A stretch of DNA of 64,000 nt. It comes from DASUPK01 sp963831605 (GTDB lineage: Bacteria > Actinomycetota > Thermoleophilia > Solirubrobacterales > 70-9). The stretch spans positions 124,001 to 188,000 of the forward strand of contig CAWHQR010000003.1 of the NCBI GenBank assembly GCA_963831605.1. The letters are read 5' to 3'. The translations under genes were made by a program, and so were the position numbers. This document shows positions 25,502 through 34,266 of this stretch, piece by piece. Position 1 is the stretch's first letter; the number at the start of each line of letters is the position of its first letter. A model generated the notes under the pieces. The model saw only the letters and a program-made list of their open reading frames with translations. It was not told where the DNA came from and did no database searches.

Positions 25502-26697
25502 TGGACGAGACGGTAGACGGGCCCGTCCAGCGAGACGACGTAGATGTGACCCTCGTTGTCCTGCCCGAACGAGGAGAGTGAGTCCACATGTAGGCCGAGC
25601 GCCCGATCGTCCCTCGCATGGGGGATGGCCGGTTCGAGCGCGTGCAGCTCGCCGGCGCAGAAGTCGCCGTAGACGTAGCGGCCGTAGAGCGCCGGCAGGG
25701 ATTGATCGCGGACGACGTAGCCACCGGTGATCGAGCAGCCGTGGTCGTGGCTGTATTCGAAGATCGGCGGGACGGCGTTCGGGGCGTTCTGATCGGCGTT
25801 GAACCGGTTCGTCCCCTCGAACGCCGACCAGCCGAAGTTCGCGCCTCGTCCGTGCCCCTGCTGGGTGTAGTCGATCTCCTCCAGGGTGTTCTGGCCGACG
25901 TCGCCGATCGCGAGGGCGCCGGTCTTTCGGTCGAAGCTGAAGCGCCATGGGTTGCGCAGGCCGTACGAGTAGATCTCCGGCCTGGCTTCCTGCCGGCTGA
26001 CGAACGGGTTGTCGGGCGGGATCGTGTACGGCGGCCCCGATGCACCGGTGGCCGGGCGGATCCGCAGGAGCTTGCCCAGCAGCGAGCCGAGGTTCTGACC
26101 GTTCCGGTGAGGGTCATCCTCGAGGCCGCCGTCGCCCGTTCCGATATAGAGGTCACCGTCAGGCCCGAACTGGAGCTGGCCACCGTTGTGGTTCGGTGCG
26201 AAGTCGTCCATGTGGAGGATCTCCCGAGCGCTGCTCTCGTCGAAGGAGCCGTCCGCGCGCACCGAGTAGCGCACGACGTGCTGATCCTGGTCCTTGCCCG
26301 TGTAATAGGCGTAAGCGAGGTGGGAGCTCTGGAAGTCCGGCGGGAAGGCGACGGAGAGGAGCCCCTGCTCACCACCTGAGGTCACCTCGTCGACGATGTC
26401 CAGGGCCGGCGTCGAGACGATGCGCCCGCCGCGCACGATGCGGATCGTCCCGCCCTGCTCGACGACGTAGAGGTCATCGCTGCCGGGCGGCTGGGCGACG
26501 TAGTCGGGCTGGTCGAAGTCGCCGACCTTCTGGAGTTCGACCCGGCCGTTCCCCTCTGGCTGCCCCGCGGTGGTCGTCGAGCCCGCGGTGGTCGTCGACT
26601 CGCCGGTCGAGCTCGAGCCGCCGCCGCAGCCTGCGATCAGGGCGCCGGCGGCCGCCAGAACGGTCACGACGGAGAGCCGGCGTCGAAGGGTGCTCAT
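25498..26697 (-). CDS. PQQ-type sugar dehydrogenase, lipoprotein (first tandem copy)
   Basis: A 399-residue paralogue with a lipoprotein signal: MSTLRRRLSVV, a hydrophobic core, lipobox LIAGCGG, then a Ser/Thr/Gly linker to about residue 50. The propeller shows EQGLLSVAFPPDF, PNHNGGQLQFGPDGDLYIGTG, SYGLRNPWRFSFDR and GDVGQNTLEEIDY. It is therefore expected to be a membrane-tethered extracytoplasmic dehydrogenase. It is followed without a gap by the second copy (ATGA). The lipoprotein gene 44 nt upstream on the same strand is likely in the same transcript. Confidence 0.87.
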   Translation of the reverse strand: MSTLRRRLSVVTVLAAAGALIAGCGGGSSSTGESTTTAGSTTTAGQPEGNGRVELQKVGDFDQPDYVAQPPGSDDLYVVEQGGTIRIVRGGRIVSTPALDIVDEVTSGGEQGLLSVAFPPDFQSSHLAYAYYTGKDQDQHVVRYSVRADGSFDESSAREILHMDDFAPNHNGGQLQFGPDGDLYIGTGDGGLEDDPHRNGQNLGSLLGKLLRIRPATGASGPPYTIPPDNPFVSRQEARPEIYSYGLRNPWRFSFDRKTGALAIGDVGQNTLEEIDYTQQGHGRGANFGWSAFEGTNRFNADQNAPNAVPPIFEYSHDHGCSITGGYVVRDQSLPALYGRYVYGDFCAGELHALEPAIPHARDDRALGLHVDSLSSFGQDNEGHIYVVSLDGPVYRLVQ

Positions 26698-26741
26698 ACG
26701 GGGATAAAACACGGGGCCGGAGCGCTCGGTGCGCCTCGCCC

Positions 26742-27554
26742 CTACTGCCCGTTGAGCTGCGACTTCTGCTTTTGGGTCCCGGCCTGGCCGACGGTATCGC
26801 TGGGGCTGATCGGCACGACCCTGCCGGCGGAGTCGACACGGGTCTGGGGCGGGGCGCTCGAGATGCGGACCACGAACTCGCCCTCCGGGACCGAGCCGTC
26901 CGCGGTGACGGCCTTGGCCTTGCCCTCGAGCCCGGCGGCGACGCGATAGTGCACGGTGTAGGTCCCGGCCTGGACCGGGGTCACGTTCCAGACCATCCGC
27001 CGGGTGTCGTGGGCTCGCAGCTCACCGAAGGCATAGGTGTCGGTCTGCGCCGCCTCGGCTCCTGCCGAGGCGGTCTCGCCCTCCAGCTTCGGATACCCCG
27101 ACTCGAGGATCCAGACGGGGCGGAAGGGGATCGCCAGGCCCTCCTGCTCTGAGCGGACCGAGAACGATCCCTGCGCGGTGGGCAGCTCCTGCGAGGTGCC
27201 GGTCGTGCCGGTGCCCGTCGTCCCGGTCGTGGTGGTGGATGCCCCCGTGCTGGCGTTCGAGGTGGTGAAGATCGTGATCGCCAGGTTCGGGATCGCCTGG
27301 TCGCCGGAGTTCTCGACCGCCAGGGTCAGGTTCGTGTTGTCGGCGAGCTTCTGCTTGCTCGGGAAGTCGGCGCTGACGATGGAGACGGGGAAGTTGCCCT
27401 CCGGCTCGTTTGCGTCCTGCCGGGTGCCGCCACAGGATGCGACACCCGCCGCCAGGAGCGCCCCCAGAATCCCGATCCCGATCCGTTTGCGGGCCTTCAG
27501 GGGACGGGCTGTCGTAGCGCTCTCCTCCAAAGGCGCGGGCAACATACCACGCAC
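26742..27554 (-). CDS. Exported Thr/Gly-rich protein of unknown function (probable lipoprotein)
   Basis: About 270 residues. An N-terminal basic stretch (LKARKRIGIG) and hydrophobic core end in LLAAGVASCGG, a plausible lipobox, so export and lipidation are likely. The mature part has two beta-rich segments. One (NFPVSIVSADFPSKQKL) resembles bacterial Ig-like or CARDB-type domains; it is followed by a low-complexity Thr/Gly linker near residues 100-120. The C-terminus (AGTYTVHYRVAAGL onward) resembles another beta-sandwich. It may partner the dehydrogenases downstream, but no function is assignable. Confidence 0.6.
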   Translation of the reverse strand: MRGMLPAPLEESATTARPLKARKRIGIGILGALLAAGVASCGGTRQDANEPEGNFPVSIVSADFPSKQKLADNTNLTLAVENSGDQAIPNLAITIFTTSNASTGASTTTTGTTGTGTTGTSQELPTAQGSFSVRSEQEGLAIPFRPVWILESGYPKLEGETASAGAEAAQTDTYAFGELRAHDTRRMVWNVTPVQAGTYTVHYRVAAGLEGKAKAVTADGSVPEGEFVVRISSAPPQTRVDSAGRVVPISPSDTVGQAGTQKQKSQLNGQ

Positions 27555-27757
27555 CCTACCCTCGCCAATCCGGCTCCGTATCGCGAGTAGCGGGGATTTC
27601 TTGGGGGGAAGTTACGCCTGGCGGTTGTGGGTGGCGAATAGCGTCCCCATCACATAATCTTCCCGGTGCGTCTATTCGGCGGTCAAGTGTGTGATCGCCG
27701 TTAACGTGCTGTGCGGGGCCGCGCCCCATGAGGGGGATCGGCTCCGGAGGAGAGCAA

Positions 27758-28564
27758 ATGGTCAGATCCGTAGCCGATAGGGCGTTCCTCCCGGCCAAGT
27801 CTCTATTCGAGCAGGTCGGGGACATGATGATCCTGACCGCCAAGACAATCGTCTCGGCGATCAGGCCCCCGTACCCGTACGGCGGCGAGTTCATCGGGCA
27901 GTTCCTCTTCGCCCTCCAGCTCTGCTGGTTCCCGATGATGATCTCGACCCTGGCCTTCGGCTTCGGGGCGCCGGGCCTGCAGGCCGCAAACTTCCTGTCC
28001 CTATTCGGCGCCCTCGACCGCCTCGGCGGGTTCTTCGTCCTCGCATCGATCAGGGAGTTCGCGCCGTTCGTGACCGCAGTGGTCGTCGCCGGCGTTGCCG
28101 GCACGGCGATCACCGCGGACCTCGGCGCCCGAAAGATCCGGGAGGAACTCGACGCTCTCCAGGTCCTCGGCGTCGACCCCATCAAGAACCTGGTCGTCCC
28201 GCGCTTCCTGGCCCTGATGCTGATCACCGGCCTGATGGACATCTACGCCCTGATCTTCGGCATCGTCGGCGGCATCGGCGCGGAGCTGCTCTACAACGAG
28301 CCGCTGGGCGGGTTCTTCGCCACGCTCTTCAACAACGCCTCCGTCACGGACCTCTGGGGGTCGGTCCTGAAAACGACCTTATTCGGGGCGATCATCGCGA
28401 TCGTCTGCTCGTACAAGGGGATGACTGCGTCCGGAGGCGCCGAGGGCGTGGGTAGGGCCGTGAATGAGGCGGTCGTGATCGCCTTCATGGGCGTGTTCGC
28501 GTTCAACTACGTCTTCACGCAGACCCTGCTTGCGACGCATCCCGAGCTCCAGGTGATCAAGTGA
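27758..28564 (+). CDS. yrbEA: MlaE/YrbE-family ABC transporter permease (first)
   Basis: A 268-residue integral membrane permease of the MlaE/YrbE family, which moves lipids or sterols with Mce-type proteins. It shows the family pattern: a long N-terminal amphipathic region, about five membrane helices, and the conserved cytoplasmic loop ADLGARKIREELDALQVLG that contacts the ATPase. The ATG is set by the strong GGAGGA 7-12 nt upstream. It overlaps the next permease gene by GTGA. The order permease-permease-ATPase matches actinobacterial mce loci, but no mce gene follows in the window. Confidence 0.9.
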   Translation: MVRSVADRAFLPAKSLFEQVGDMMILTAKTIVSAIRPPYPYGGEFIGQFLFALQLCWFPMMISTLAFGFGAPGLQAANFLSLFGALDRLGGFFVLASIREFAPFVTAVVVAGVAGTAITADLGARKIREELDALQVLGVDPIKNLVVPRFLALMLITGLMDIYALIFGIVGGIGAELLYNEPLGGFFATLFNNASVTDLWGSVLKTTLFGAIIAIVCSYKGMTASGGAEGVGRAVNEAVVIAFMGVFAFNYVFTQTLLATHPELQVIK

Positions 28565-29361
28565 ACGCAGGCTGGTTGGCGGTCCCGCGGGGCTGGCTCA
28601 ACTCGATCGGCGAGATCTTCGGATTTGCGACGAGGGTGGCCGGCCTGGTCTACACGGGCCGCGTCTTCCAGTTCTTCGGCGAGGCTCTCCGCCAGACCGG
28701 CATCCTGATCCTGGGCTCGACGATCGTGATCTGGGGCCTGGTCTTCATCCTCGGTCTCCAGTGCGGGATCGAGGGCGCCTACTTCAACCGCTCGGTCGGG
28801 TCCCCCGCGTACGCCGGTGTGTTCGCCGCCTGGTGCGACCTGCGCGAGGTGATCCCCTACGCCTTCGGCTACATGCTCGCTGCCAAGGTCGGCACCGGGA
28901 TCGTTGCCGAGCTCGGCGCGATGAGGATCTCCGACGAGATCGACGCGCTCGAGGTGATGGGCGTGCCGCCCGTGACCTTCCTGGCGGCCACCCGCCTGCT
29001 CGCCGCCTGGGTCGCCTTCCCCTTCATGTACCTGGCCGCGGTCGGGATCGGCTACTTCGCCAGCTGGCTCGCCGTCGTCGAGCAGATCGGCGACGTCTCC
29101 TCCGGCGGCTACTTCCTGATCTTCTGGATGTTCCAGAACCCGCCCGACCTGTTATTCAGCCTCATCAAGGGCATGGTGATGGCGACCGTCATCGTCCTCG
29201 TCGGCTGCTACTACGGCTACACCGCATCCGGAGGACCGGTGGGCGTCGGCACGGCGACCGCGAAGTCGATGGTGCTCAACATCGTGCTCGTGCACATCAT
29301 CGGAATGATGGGAACCCTGGTCTTCTGGGGGGCTAACCCGAGAGCGCCGATCGGCGGGTAG
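28561..29361 (+). CDS. yrbEB: MlaE/YrbE-family ABC transporter permease (second)
   Basis: A 266-residue companion permease with the same fold: the loop GAMRISDEIDALEVMGVPP, a YTASGGPVGVGTATAKSMV segment near the C-terminus, and about five hydrophobic helices. Paired, non-identical YrbE proteins are the norm in Actinobacteria and imply a heterodimeric channel. Start GTG 28561 overlaps the upstream stop. The ATPase gene begins 50 nt downstream. Confidence 0.9.
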   Translation: MNAGWLAVPRGWLNSIGEIFGFATRVAGLVYTGRVFQFFGEALRQTGILILGSTIVIWGLVFILGLQCGIEGAYFNRSVGSPAYAGVFAAWCDLREVIPYAFGYMLAAKVGTGIVAELGAMRISDEIDALEVMGVPPVTFLAATRLLAAWVAFPFMYLAAVGIGYFASWLAVVEQIGDVSSGGYFLIFWMFQNPPDLLFSLIKGMVMATVIVLVGCYYGYTASGGPVGVGTATAKSMVLNIVLVHIIGMMGTLVFWGANPRAPIGG

Positions 29362-29410
29362 GCCGAGGCTGTTTCCTACACTTGTTGTGAACTCCAAGGA
29401 GGCGTGATCG

Positions 29411-30391
29411 GTGGCTGAGACAAAGAAGAGCAGTGGGGCCGAGGACCCCGAGAGCACGACCGCCGACGAGTCCCAAGCCGCCTCCGAGGTCGAGGAGGAC
29501 GTCGAGGGCGATCCGCTCGCGGCGCAGGGTTACGGCGAGGAGGACTTCTCCGGGCGTAACTACACCATCCCGGGTGTCGACGCCGACGACCCGGACCCCT
29601 ACAAGTGGCATACGGGCGAGAAGAAGGATCACGGCGGCGAGGACGCGATAGAGATCATCGACCTGGTCAAGCAGTTCGGCCGCACCCGCATCCTGAACGG
29701 CTGCAACCTCGGTATCCCGGACAACATGATCTCGATGGTCCTCGGGCCATCCGGCACCGGCAAGTCGGTGCTGATCAAGCACATCGTCGGGCTGCTCTAC
29801 CCGGACGCGGGCGACGTGCTGGTCCACGGCGAGTCGATCCCGAACATGACCGACGACGAGCTCTTCGAGGTCCGCAAGAAGTTCGGGCTGCTCTTTCAGG
29901 ACGGCGCGCTCTTCGGCTCGATGAACGTCTACGACAACACCGCATTCCCGCTTCGCCAGCACACGGACAAGGGGGAGGAAGAGATCGACGAGATCGTCTC
30001 CCGGCGGCTACGGGAGGTCGGCCTCGCCGAGGCGATGTACAACATGCCCAATGAGCTCTCGGGCGGGATGCGCAAGCGCGCCGGCTTCGCCCGGGCGCTT
30101 GTACTCGATCCGGCGATCGTCATGTTCGACGAGCCCGACTCCGGCCTCGATCCGGTACGCACGGCGCTGCTCTGCGAGCTGATCCGCGAGATCCACGAGG
30201 AGAACGGCGGCTGCTACCTGGTGATCAGCCACGACCTCGGCACCGCGCGCCGGATCGCCGACTTCATCGCGGTTCTCTGGAAGGGCCGGATCGTCGAGTC
30301 GGGCCCCTCGGACGAGCTCTTCAACTCGCGCAATGAGTTCGTCAGCCAGTTTCTGAACGCGGACGTCAAGGGCCCACTCTCGATGGACTAG
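29411..30391 (+). CDS. mkl: ABC transporter ATPase of the MlaF/Mkl type
   Basis: A 326-residue ATPase expected to power the two YrbE permeases. Motifs are Walker A GPSGTGKSVLIKH, the Q-loop LLFQDGALFGSM, signature LSGGMRKRAGFARAL, Walker B IVMFDEPDSGLDP and the switch His in VISHDLGTA. The first 80 or so residues form an acidic, Glu/Asp/Ser-rich leader that most MlaF-type ATPases lack. The start is GTG 29411 with AAGGAGG upstream. The absence of mce genes nearby means the substrate-binding partner must be encoded elsewhere. Confidence 0.9.
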   Translation: MAETKKSSGAEDPESTTADESQAASEVEEDVEGDPLAAQGYGEEDFSGRNYTIPGVDADDPDPYKWHTGEKKDHGGEDAIEIIDLVKQFGRTRILNGCNLGIPDNMISMVLGPSGTGKSVLIKHIVGLLYPDAGDVLVHGESIPNMTDDELFEVRKKFGLLFQDGALFGSMNVYDNTAFPLRQHTDKGEEEIDEIVSRRLREVGLAEAMYNMPNELSGGMRKRAGFARALVLDPAIVMFDEPDSGLDPVRTALLCELIREIHEENGGCYLVISHDLGTARRIADFIAVLWKGRIVESGPSDELFNSRNEFVSQFLNADVKGPLSMD

Positions 30392-30802
30392 GGCGGGCCC
30401 GGCGGCTCGCCTGTCTATGGACTGGCCGCGCCGGCGGCTCGGCGAAGTGGCTCGGTAAGAGCCGGCTCGGCAGAGGGCGCTCGGAAAAGCGGCAATGAAG
30501 GGGGGCCGGGCCGACAGCGGCGCGTCGTGCCCGACAAAGCGCGGATTGCAGCCTTGAGGGGGCTATGGCACCTATAAGGCTGCGAACGGCCCCTTCGGGC
30601 TCCGTCGGCTTGCGTTGTGGAGAGTTTGGGGGCCCATAGACCCCCAAACTCTCCAATCCACGCATCGGGCGCGCCTCTAGGCCTCAGGCTCTCCTTCATT
30701 GCCGATGTTCATCCCTCCGTCACCGTCCCGTCCCCCGAGGCCCGCCGCCACCCACCCAAACGATTAGCGCGGCTCTAATACTCGCTCCCTAACCTCCGGC
30801 TC
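30392..30802. other. 411-bp gene-free region with hairpins
   Basis: There is no credible coding sequence here: the open frames have poor codon use and no family similarity. The first 150 bp are GC-rich with GGCTCGG-like runs. The part from 30548 to 30655 carries three stem-loops (see separate entry). The last 100 bp are pyrimidine-rich and lead to the transporter start. A TAATAC at 30776-30781 could be a -10 element, but no matching -35 is seen. Confidence 0.5.
30548..30655. ncRNA. Candidate structured RNA or terminator cluster: three stem-loops
   Basis: Three hairpins lie in series. The first pairs GCAGCCTT (30548-30555) with AAGGCTGC (30576-30583), with a smaller inner stem. The second (about 30586-30605) has a C-rich stem around a TTCG loop. 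The third is a perfect 15-bp stem, 30618-30632 with 30641-30655, and an 8-nt loop. None is followed by a T-run, so a simple intrinsic terminator is not a good fit on either strand. It may be a small RNA, a processed 3' end of the ABC operon or a leader of the transporter gene. Strand is not decided. Confidence 0.35.
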
Positions 30803-33535
30803 GTGAACGCGGGGAGAGGGTTCTTCGAGCGGGTGGCGGGTGTCGCGGTGCGGTGGCCCTGGCTGCTGATCGCGCCGATCGTGCTGCTGACGGGCGCTGG
30901 GATCTTCGCCGCCACCCAGCTCGATACGAACGCCGGCACAGACACGCTGGTCAGCAAGGGGTCGTCCGAGTACCAGGCGACCCAGGACTTCCACCAGAAG
31001 TTCGGCGACGAGCCCGTGATCGTGCTGGCCAAGGAGGACCTGCGAAAGCTCGTCCTCACCAAGGATCTCGAGCCGCTCTTCGAGCTCGAGGAGTGTTTCG
31101 CCGGCGGCACCCAGCTGGCCGCGTCCCTGCCGCATCGCAAGAAGGAACCGCTTCCGCCGGTCTGCGACCAGATCGCGAAGCTCCATCCCAGCCAGTCCGT
31201 GTTCGGCCCCGGGACGTTCCTCTACCTGAGCGTCGCGGGGATCCAGGAGGCCCTGCGCGGGCAGATCGGGGGCGCCAGCCAGGCGGCGCAGGTCGCGGGC
31301 CGGCGCGCAGCGCGTACAGCGGCCAGCCATGGGGCCTCAACGGCACAGCAGCAGCAGGCGGCCAACGCCGCCGCTCAGCAGATCCTCGGCCAGTTCCAGA
31401 GCCAGCTCGTCCAGGTGGCCCTGCAGTACGGCATCACCTCGGTCCCCCGCCTGGACGATCCGAACTTCGTCAGCCGCGTCGTCTTCGACCAGTCGAAGCC
31501 CGCGGGGACGCCCAAGGAGAGGTTCGGCTACCTCTTCCCGAACAAGGACGCGGCCCAGATCATCGTGCGGCTGCGGCCGAACATGACGGATGCGGAGAGG
31601 CACGAGGCGATCGGCCTCTTCCGGCAGGCCGTCTCCGACCCCCGCTTCAAGCTCAGCGACGGAAGCTACCTCGTCACCGGTGCCCCGGTCGTGGTCGACG
31701 CGGGCGCCCGCGACCTGCGCAACCAGACGCTCCTGTTGCTGGCTGTGGCCGGCCTGGTGATGGCCTTGACCCTCCTGCTGATCCTGCCGCGGCCTCTGCG
31801 GCTGTTGCCCCTCGGGGTCGCGGTGGCGGCGGGGGCGATGACGATGGGGCTGGTCGCCCTGTTCGGCGGCTCCCTGACCGTCGGCGCCATCGCGATGCTG
31901 CCGGTGCTCGTCGGGCTCTCGGTGGACTACGCGATCCAGTTCCAGGCCAGGTTCAACGAGGCCCGGGCGGAGGGAGCGGCGCCCGGCCGGGCCGTCGCGA
32001 TCGCGGCCAGCGGCGGGGGGCCGGTGATCGGCGCCGCCTGCGTGGCGACGATCGCGGGCTTCGCGGCCTTCGCGCTGTCCCCGAGTCCTCTCGTTCGCTC
32101 CTTCGGCCTGCTGCTCGTCGTGGGTGTGGCTCTGGCCTTCGTCGTGGCACTGACCGGCGGCCTCGCCGCGCTTGGCCTCTCGGGCTGGCGCGGGTCGCCC
32201 GATGTCCCGGCCGTGCCCGAGAGGCCCCGCCGGTTCGCCGGCGCCGCGGCCCGCCTCCAGGCCATCGGCGTCGGAGCGATCGCGATGGCGCTCGCCAGTC
32301 CCAGGCGGGTGCTCGCCGCCGGGCTGCTGCTCGCCGTCTGCGGCTGGGCGGCCAGCGCGGGGACCGGGGTGGTGACCGACATACGCGACCTGGCCCCGCC
32401 GCATCTGGCTGCTCTCAAGGACCTGAACGAGCTCGAGAAGCAGACCGGGATCTCCGGCGACGTGAACGTGACGATCAAGGCGCAGGACCCGACGAGCCCG
32501 GCGGTGATCTCATGGGCGGAGGGGTTCCAGCAGCGCGTCCTGGCGCGCCACGGGTTCTCGGGGGCCAATCCAAGCTGCGCGCAGGCCCAGATCTGCCCTG
32601 CCCTCTCGCTGACGGACTTCTTCGGCGGAGCGAGCGCGTCGTCGAGCGCGGGCTCAACCGGGAGCTCCACCGGCGGTCAGAGCGTCGGCGACGTGCACGC
32701 CCTGGTCCAGGCGCTGCCCTGCTTCATCTCGCAGATCGTGATCAGCCATCGCGGTGAGTGCAACCCGTCCGCCGGCGCGACGCCGATCGGCGACACGGCC
32801 GACATCGCCTTCGGCATCCGGGTTCAGCCGCTCTCCGATCAGCAGAAGCTGATCGATGACATTCGCGCCCAGGTCAACCCACCCGGCGGCCCAGACCCGC
32901 CGCCCGGGACCACCGTCCGGTTGGCGGGCCTTCCGGTGCTGGCGGCCCAGGCGAACACCGACCTCTCCCACAGCCGCTGGTGGCTTCCGCTGGTGGGAAT
33001 CCTCGCCGTCGGGATCGTCCTCTCGCTGATCTATCGGTCAATCCGCCGCGCCGTCGTGCCCCTGATCCCGGTTCTGATGGCCACCGGCTGGTCGGGCCTC
33101 GTGGTTGCCGCGCTCGGGATCTCGCTCAACCCGATGTCAGCGACCCTGGGCGCCCTGGTGATCGCCATCGCGACCGAGTTCAGCGTGATCCTCTCCGCTC
33201 GCTACACGGGCGAGCGCGCAGCGGGCCAGTCCGTCGGCGAGGCACTCCGGCGCACCTACCTGCGGACGGGCGCGGCGGTGCTCGCCTCCGGCGTCACGGC
33301 GATCGCCGGCTTCGCGGTGCTCGCGATCGCCGGTCTGCCCCTGCTCGACGACATCGGCCTGATCTCCGTCGCCCCAGTCCTCCGTGACTTCGGCCTGGTC
33401 ACCGTGGCCGACCTGCTGGTCGCGCTGGCCGGCGTGATGCTCGTCCTGCCGGCCGCAATCGTCTGGGCGGAGGAGGGATTCCCGCTCCCCGCTCGCGCGC
33501 CCGCGCAGGCTGCGACCGGCCAATCCGTCCCGTAG
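30803..33535 (+). CDS. MMPL/RND-family transporter (HAE3-like)
   Basis: A 910-residue RND-superfamily exporter. It has the duplicated design: one membrane helix (about residues 15-37), a large extracytoplasmic loop with a Gln/Ala-rich coiled segment (about 150-200), and a bundle of helices around 315-460. A second loop, rich in Ser/Gly (about 590-640), and a final helix bundle (730-895) follow. The sterol-sensing-like region has GLSVDYAIQFQARFNEA in the first half and the parallel ATEFSVILSARYTGERA in the second, where proton-relay residues normally lie. Such proteins export lipids or hydrophobic compounds. GTG 30803 lacks a clear ribosome site. Nearness to the YrbE/Mkl set suggests envelope lipid traffic. 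Confidence 0.88.
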   Translation: MNAGRGFFERVAGVAVRWPWLLIAPIVLLTGAGIFAATQLDTNAGTDTLVSKGSSEYQATQDFHQKFGDEPVIVLAKEDLRKLVLTKDLEPLFELEECFAGGTQLAASLPHRKKEPLPPVCDQIAKLHPSQSVFGPGTFLYLSVAGIQEALRGQIGGASQAAQVAGRRAARTAASHGASTAQQQQAANAAAQQILGQFQSQLVQVALQYGITSVPRLDDPNFVSRVVFDQSKPAGTPKERFGYLFPNKDAAQIIVRLRPNMTDAERHEAIGLFRQAVSDPRFKLSDGSYLVTGAPVVVDAGARDLRNQTLLLLAVAGLVMALTLLLILPRPLRLLPLGVAVAAGAMTMGLVALFGGSLTVGAIAMLPVLVGLSVDYAIQFQARFNEARAEGAAPGRAVAIAASGGGPVIGAACVATIAGFAAFALSPSPLVRSFGLLLVVGVALAFVVALTGGLAALGLSGWRGSPDVPAVPERPRRFAGAAARLQAIGVGAIAMALASPRRVLAAGLLLAVCGWAASAGTGVVTDIRDLAPPHLAALKDLNELEKQTGISGDVNVTIKAQDPTSPAVISWAEGFQQRVLARHGFSGANPSCAQAQICPALSLTDFFGGASASSSAGSTGSSTGGQSVGDVHALVQALPCFISQIVISHRGECNPSAGATPIGDTADIAFGIRVQPLSDQQKLIDDIRAQVNPPGGPDPPPGTTVRLAGLPVLAAQANTDLSHSRWWLPLVGILAVGIVLSLIYRSIRRAVVPLIPVLMATGWSGLVVAALGISLNPMSATLGALVIAIATEFSVILSARYTGERAAGQSVGEALRRTYLRTGAAVLASGVTAIAGFAVLAIAGLPLLDDIGLISVAPVLRDFGLVTVADLLVALAGVMLVLPAAIVWAEEGFPLPARAPAQAATGQSVP

Positions 33536-33549
33536 GGGACCATTGAGCC

Positions 33550-34266
33550 GTGGAGAACGGCGCTGGGAGAGACGGAGGGAAGGGCCCGGAGGGCCAGGGG
33601 CCCCGACGGACGACCGTCTATTCGCTGATCGTCGGGATGGCCTTCATCGCGCTGATCGCCATCGCCGGCATCAACACCATCTCGACGAAGAACAAGGGCG
33701 TCCTCGGGGCGACCAATGAGAACGACCTGCCACTCGCCCAGTTCGCAGTCCCCAATGCACGCACCGGCGCGAGCGGCGACGCCAACATCGCGCAGGACAA
33801 TTGCGACGCGGCGAGGATCCCGTGTCCGGCCGGCAGCCGGCGGACGCCCGCCTGCCGCGTCGACGTACCCGGCGCCCTCCGGGTATGTGACTACTTCGAC
33901 CGGCCGCTGGTCCTCTCGTTCTGGTTCACCCGCGGCGGGGACTGCGAGGACCAGGAGGACGTCTTCGAGCGGGCGTACCGGAAATATCACGACCGGGTGA
34001 ACTTCCTCGCCGTCGATGTGCGCGACAGCACCTCGGAGGTGCAGAAGCTGATCCGCGACCATCACTGGACCCATCCAGTCGGCCTCGACCGCGATGGCGC
34101 CCTCTCCAACCTCTACAGGGTGGGCGGTTGTCCGACCTTCGTCTACGCATACCCGGGTGGGATCTTCCAGGCGACCTCGATCGGGCAGCTCGACGATCAG
34201 CAGTTCTTCGCCAAGGTCGATGCGCTGATTGCCGCGTCGAAGAAGCGAGCTGCCACGGTCCGCTGA
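33550..34266 (+). CDS. Membrane-anchored thioredoxin-fold protein without CxxC
   Basis: A 238-residue protein. A basic, Gly-rich N-terminus is followed by one membrane helix (about 25-45). An extracytoplasmic TlpA/redoxin-like domain comes next, starting with LPLAQFAVPNA. The active-site position reads WFTRGGDCEDQEDVF, so the usual CxxC is reduced to one Cys. The cis-Pro loop GGCPTFVYAYPGG is intact. Four further cysteines lie between residues 80 and 115 and may form disulfides or a resolving site. GTG 33550 follows the MMPL stop by 14 nt, and the stop overlaps the next start (TGATG). The role may be peroxiredoxin-like or structural. Confidence 0.75.
   Translation: MENGAGRDGGKGPEGQGPRRTTVYSLIVGMAFIALIAIAGINTISTKNKGVLGATNENDLPLAQFAVPNARTGASGDANIAQDNCDAARIPCPAGSRRTPACRVDVPGALRVCDYFDRPLVLSFWFTRGGDCEDQEDVFERAYRKYHDRVNFLAVDVRDSTSEVQKLIRDHHWTHPVGLDRDGALSNLYRVGGCPTFVYAYPGGIFQATSIGQLDDQQFFAKVDALIAASKKRAATVR

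Noticed and set aside
30392..30802. Small protein genes within the gap on the minus strand
   Set aside because: The open frames run through the perfect hairpin arms, lack ribosome sites and have Arg/Pro-rich random composition.
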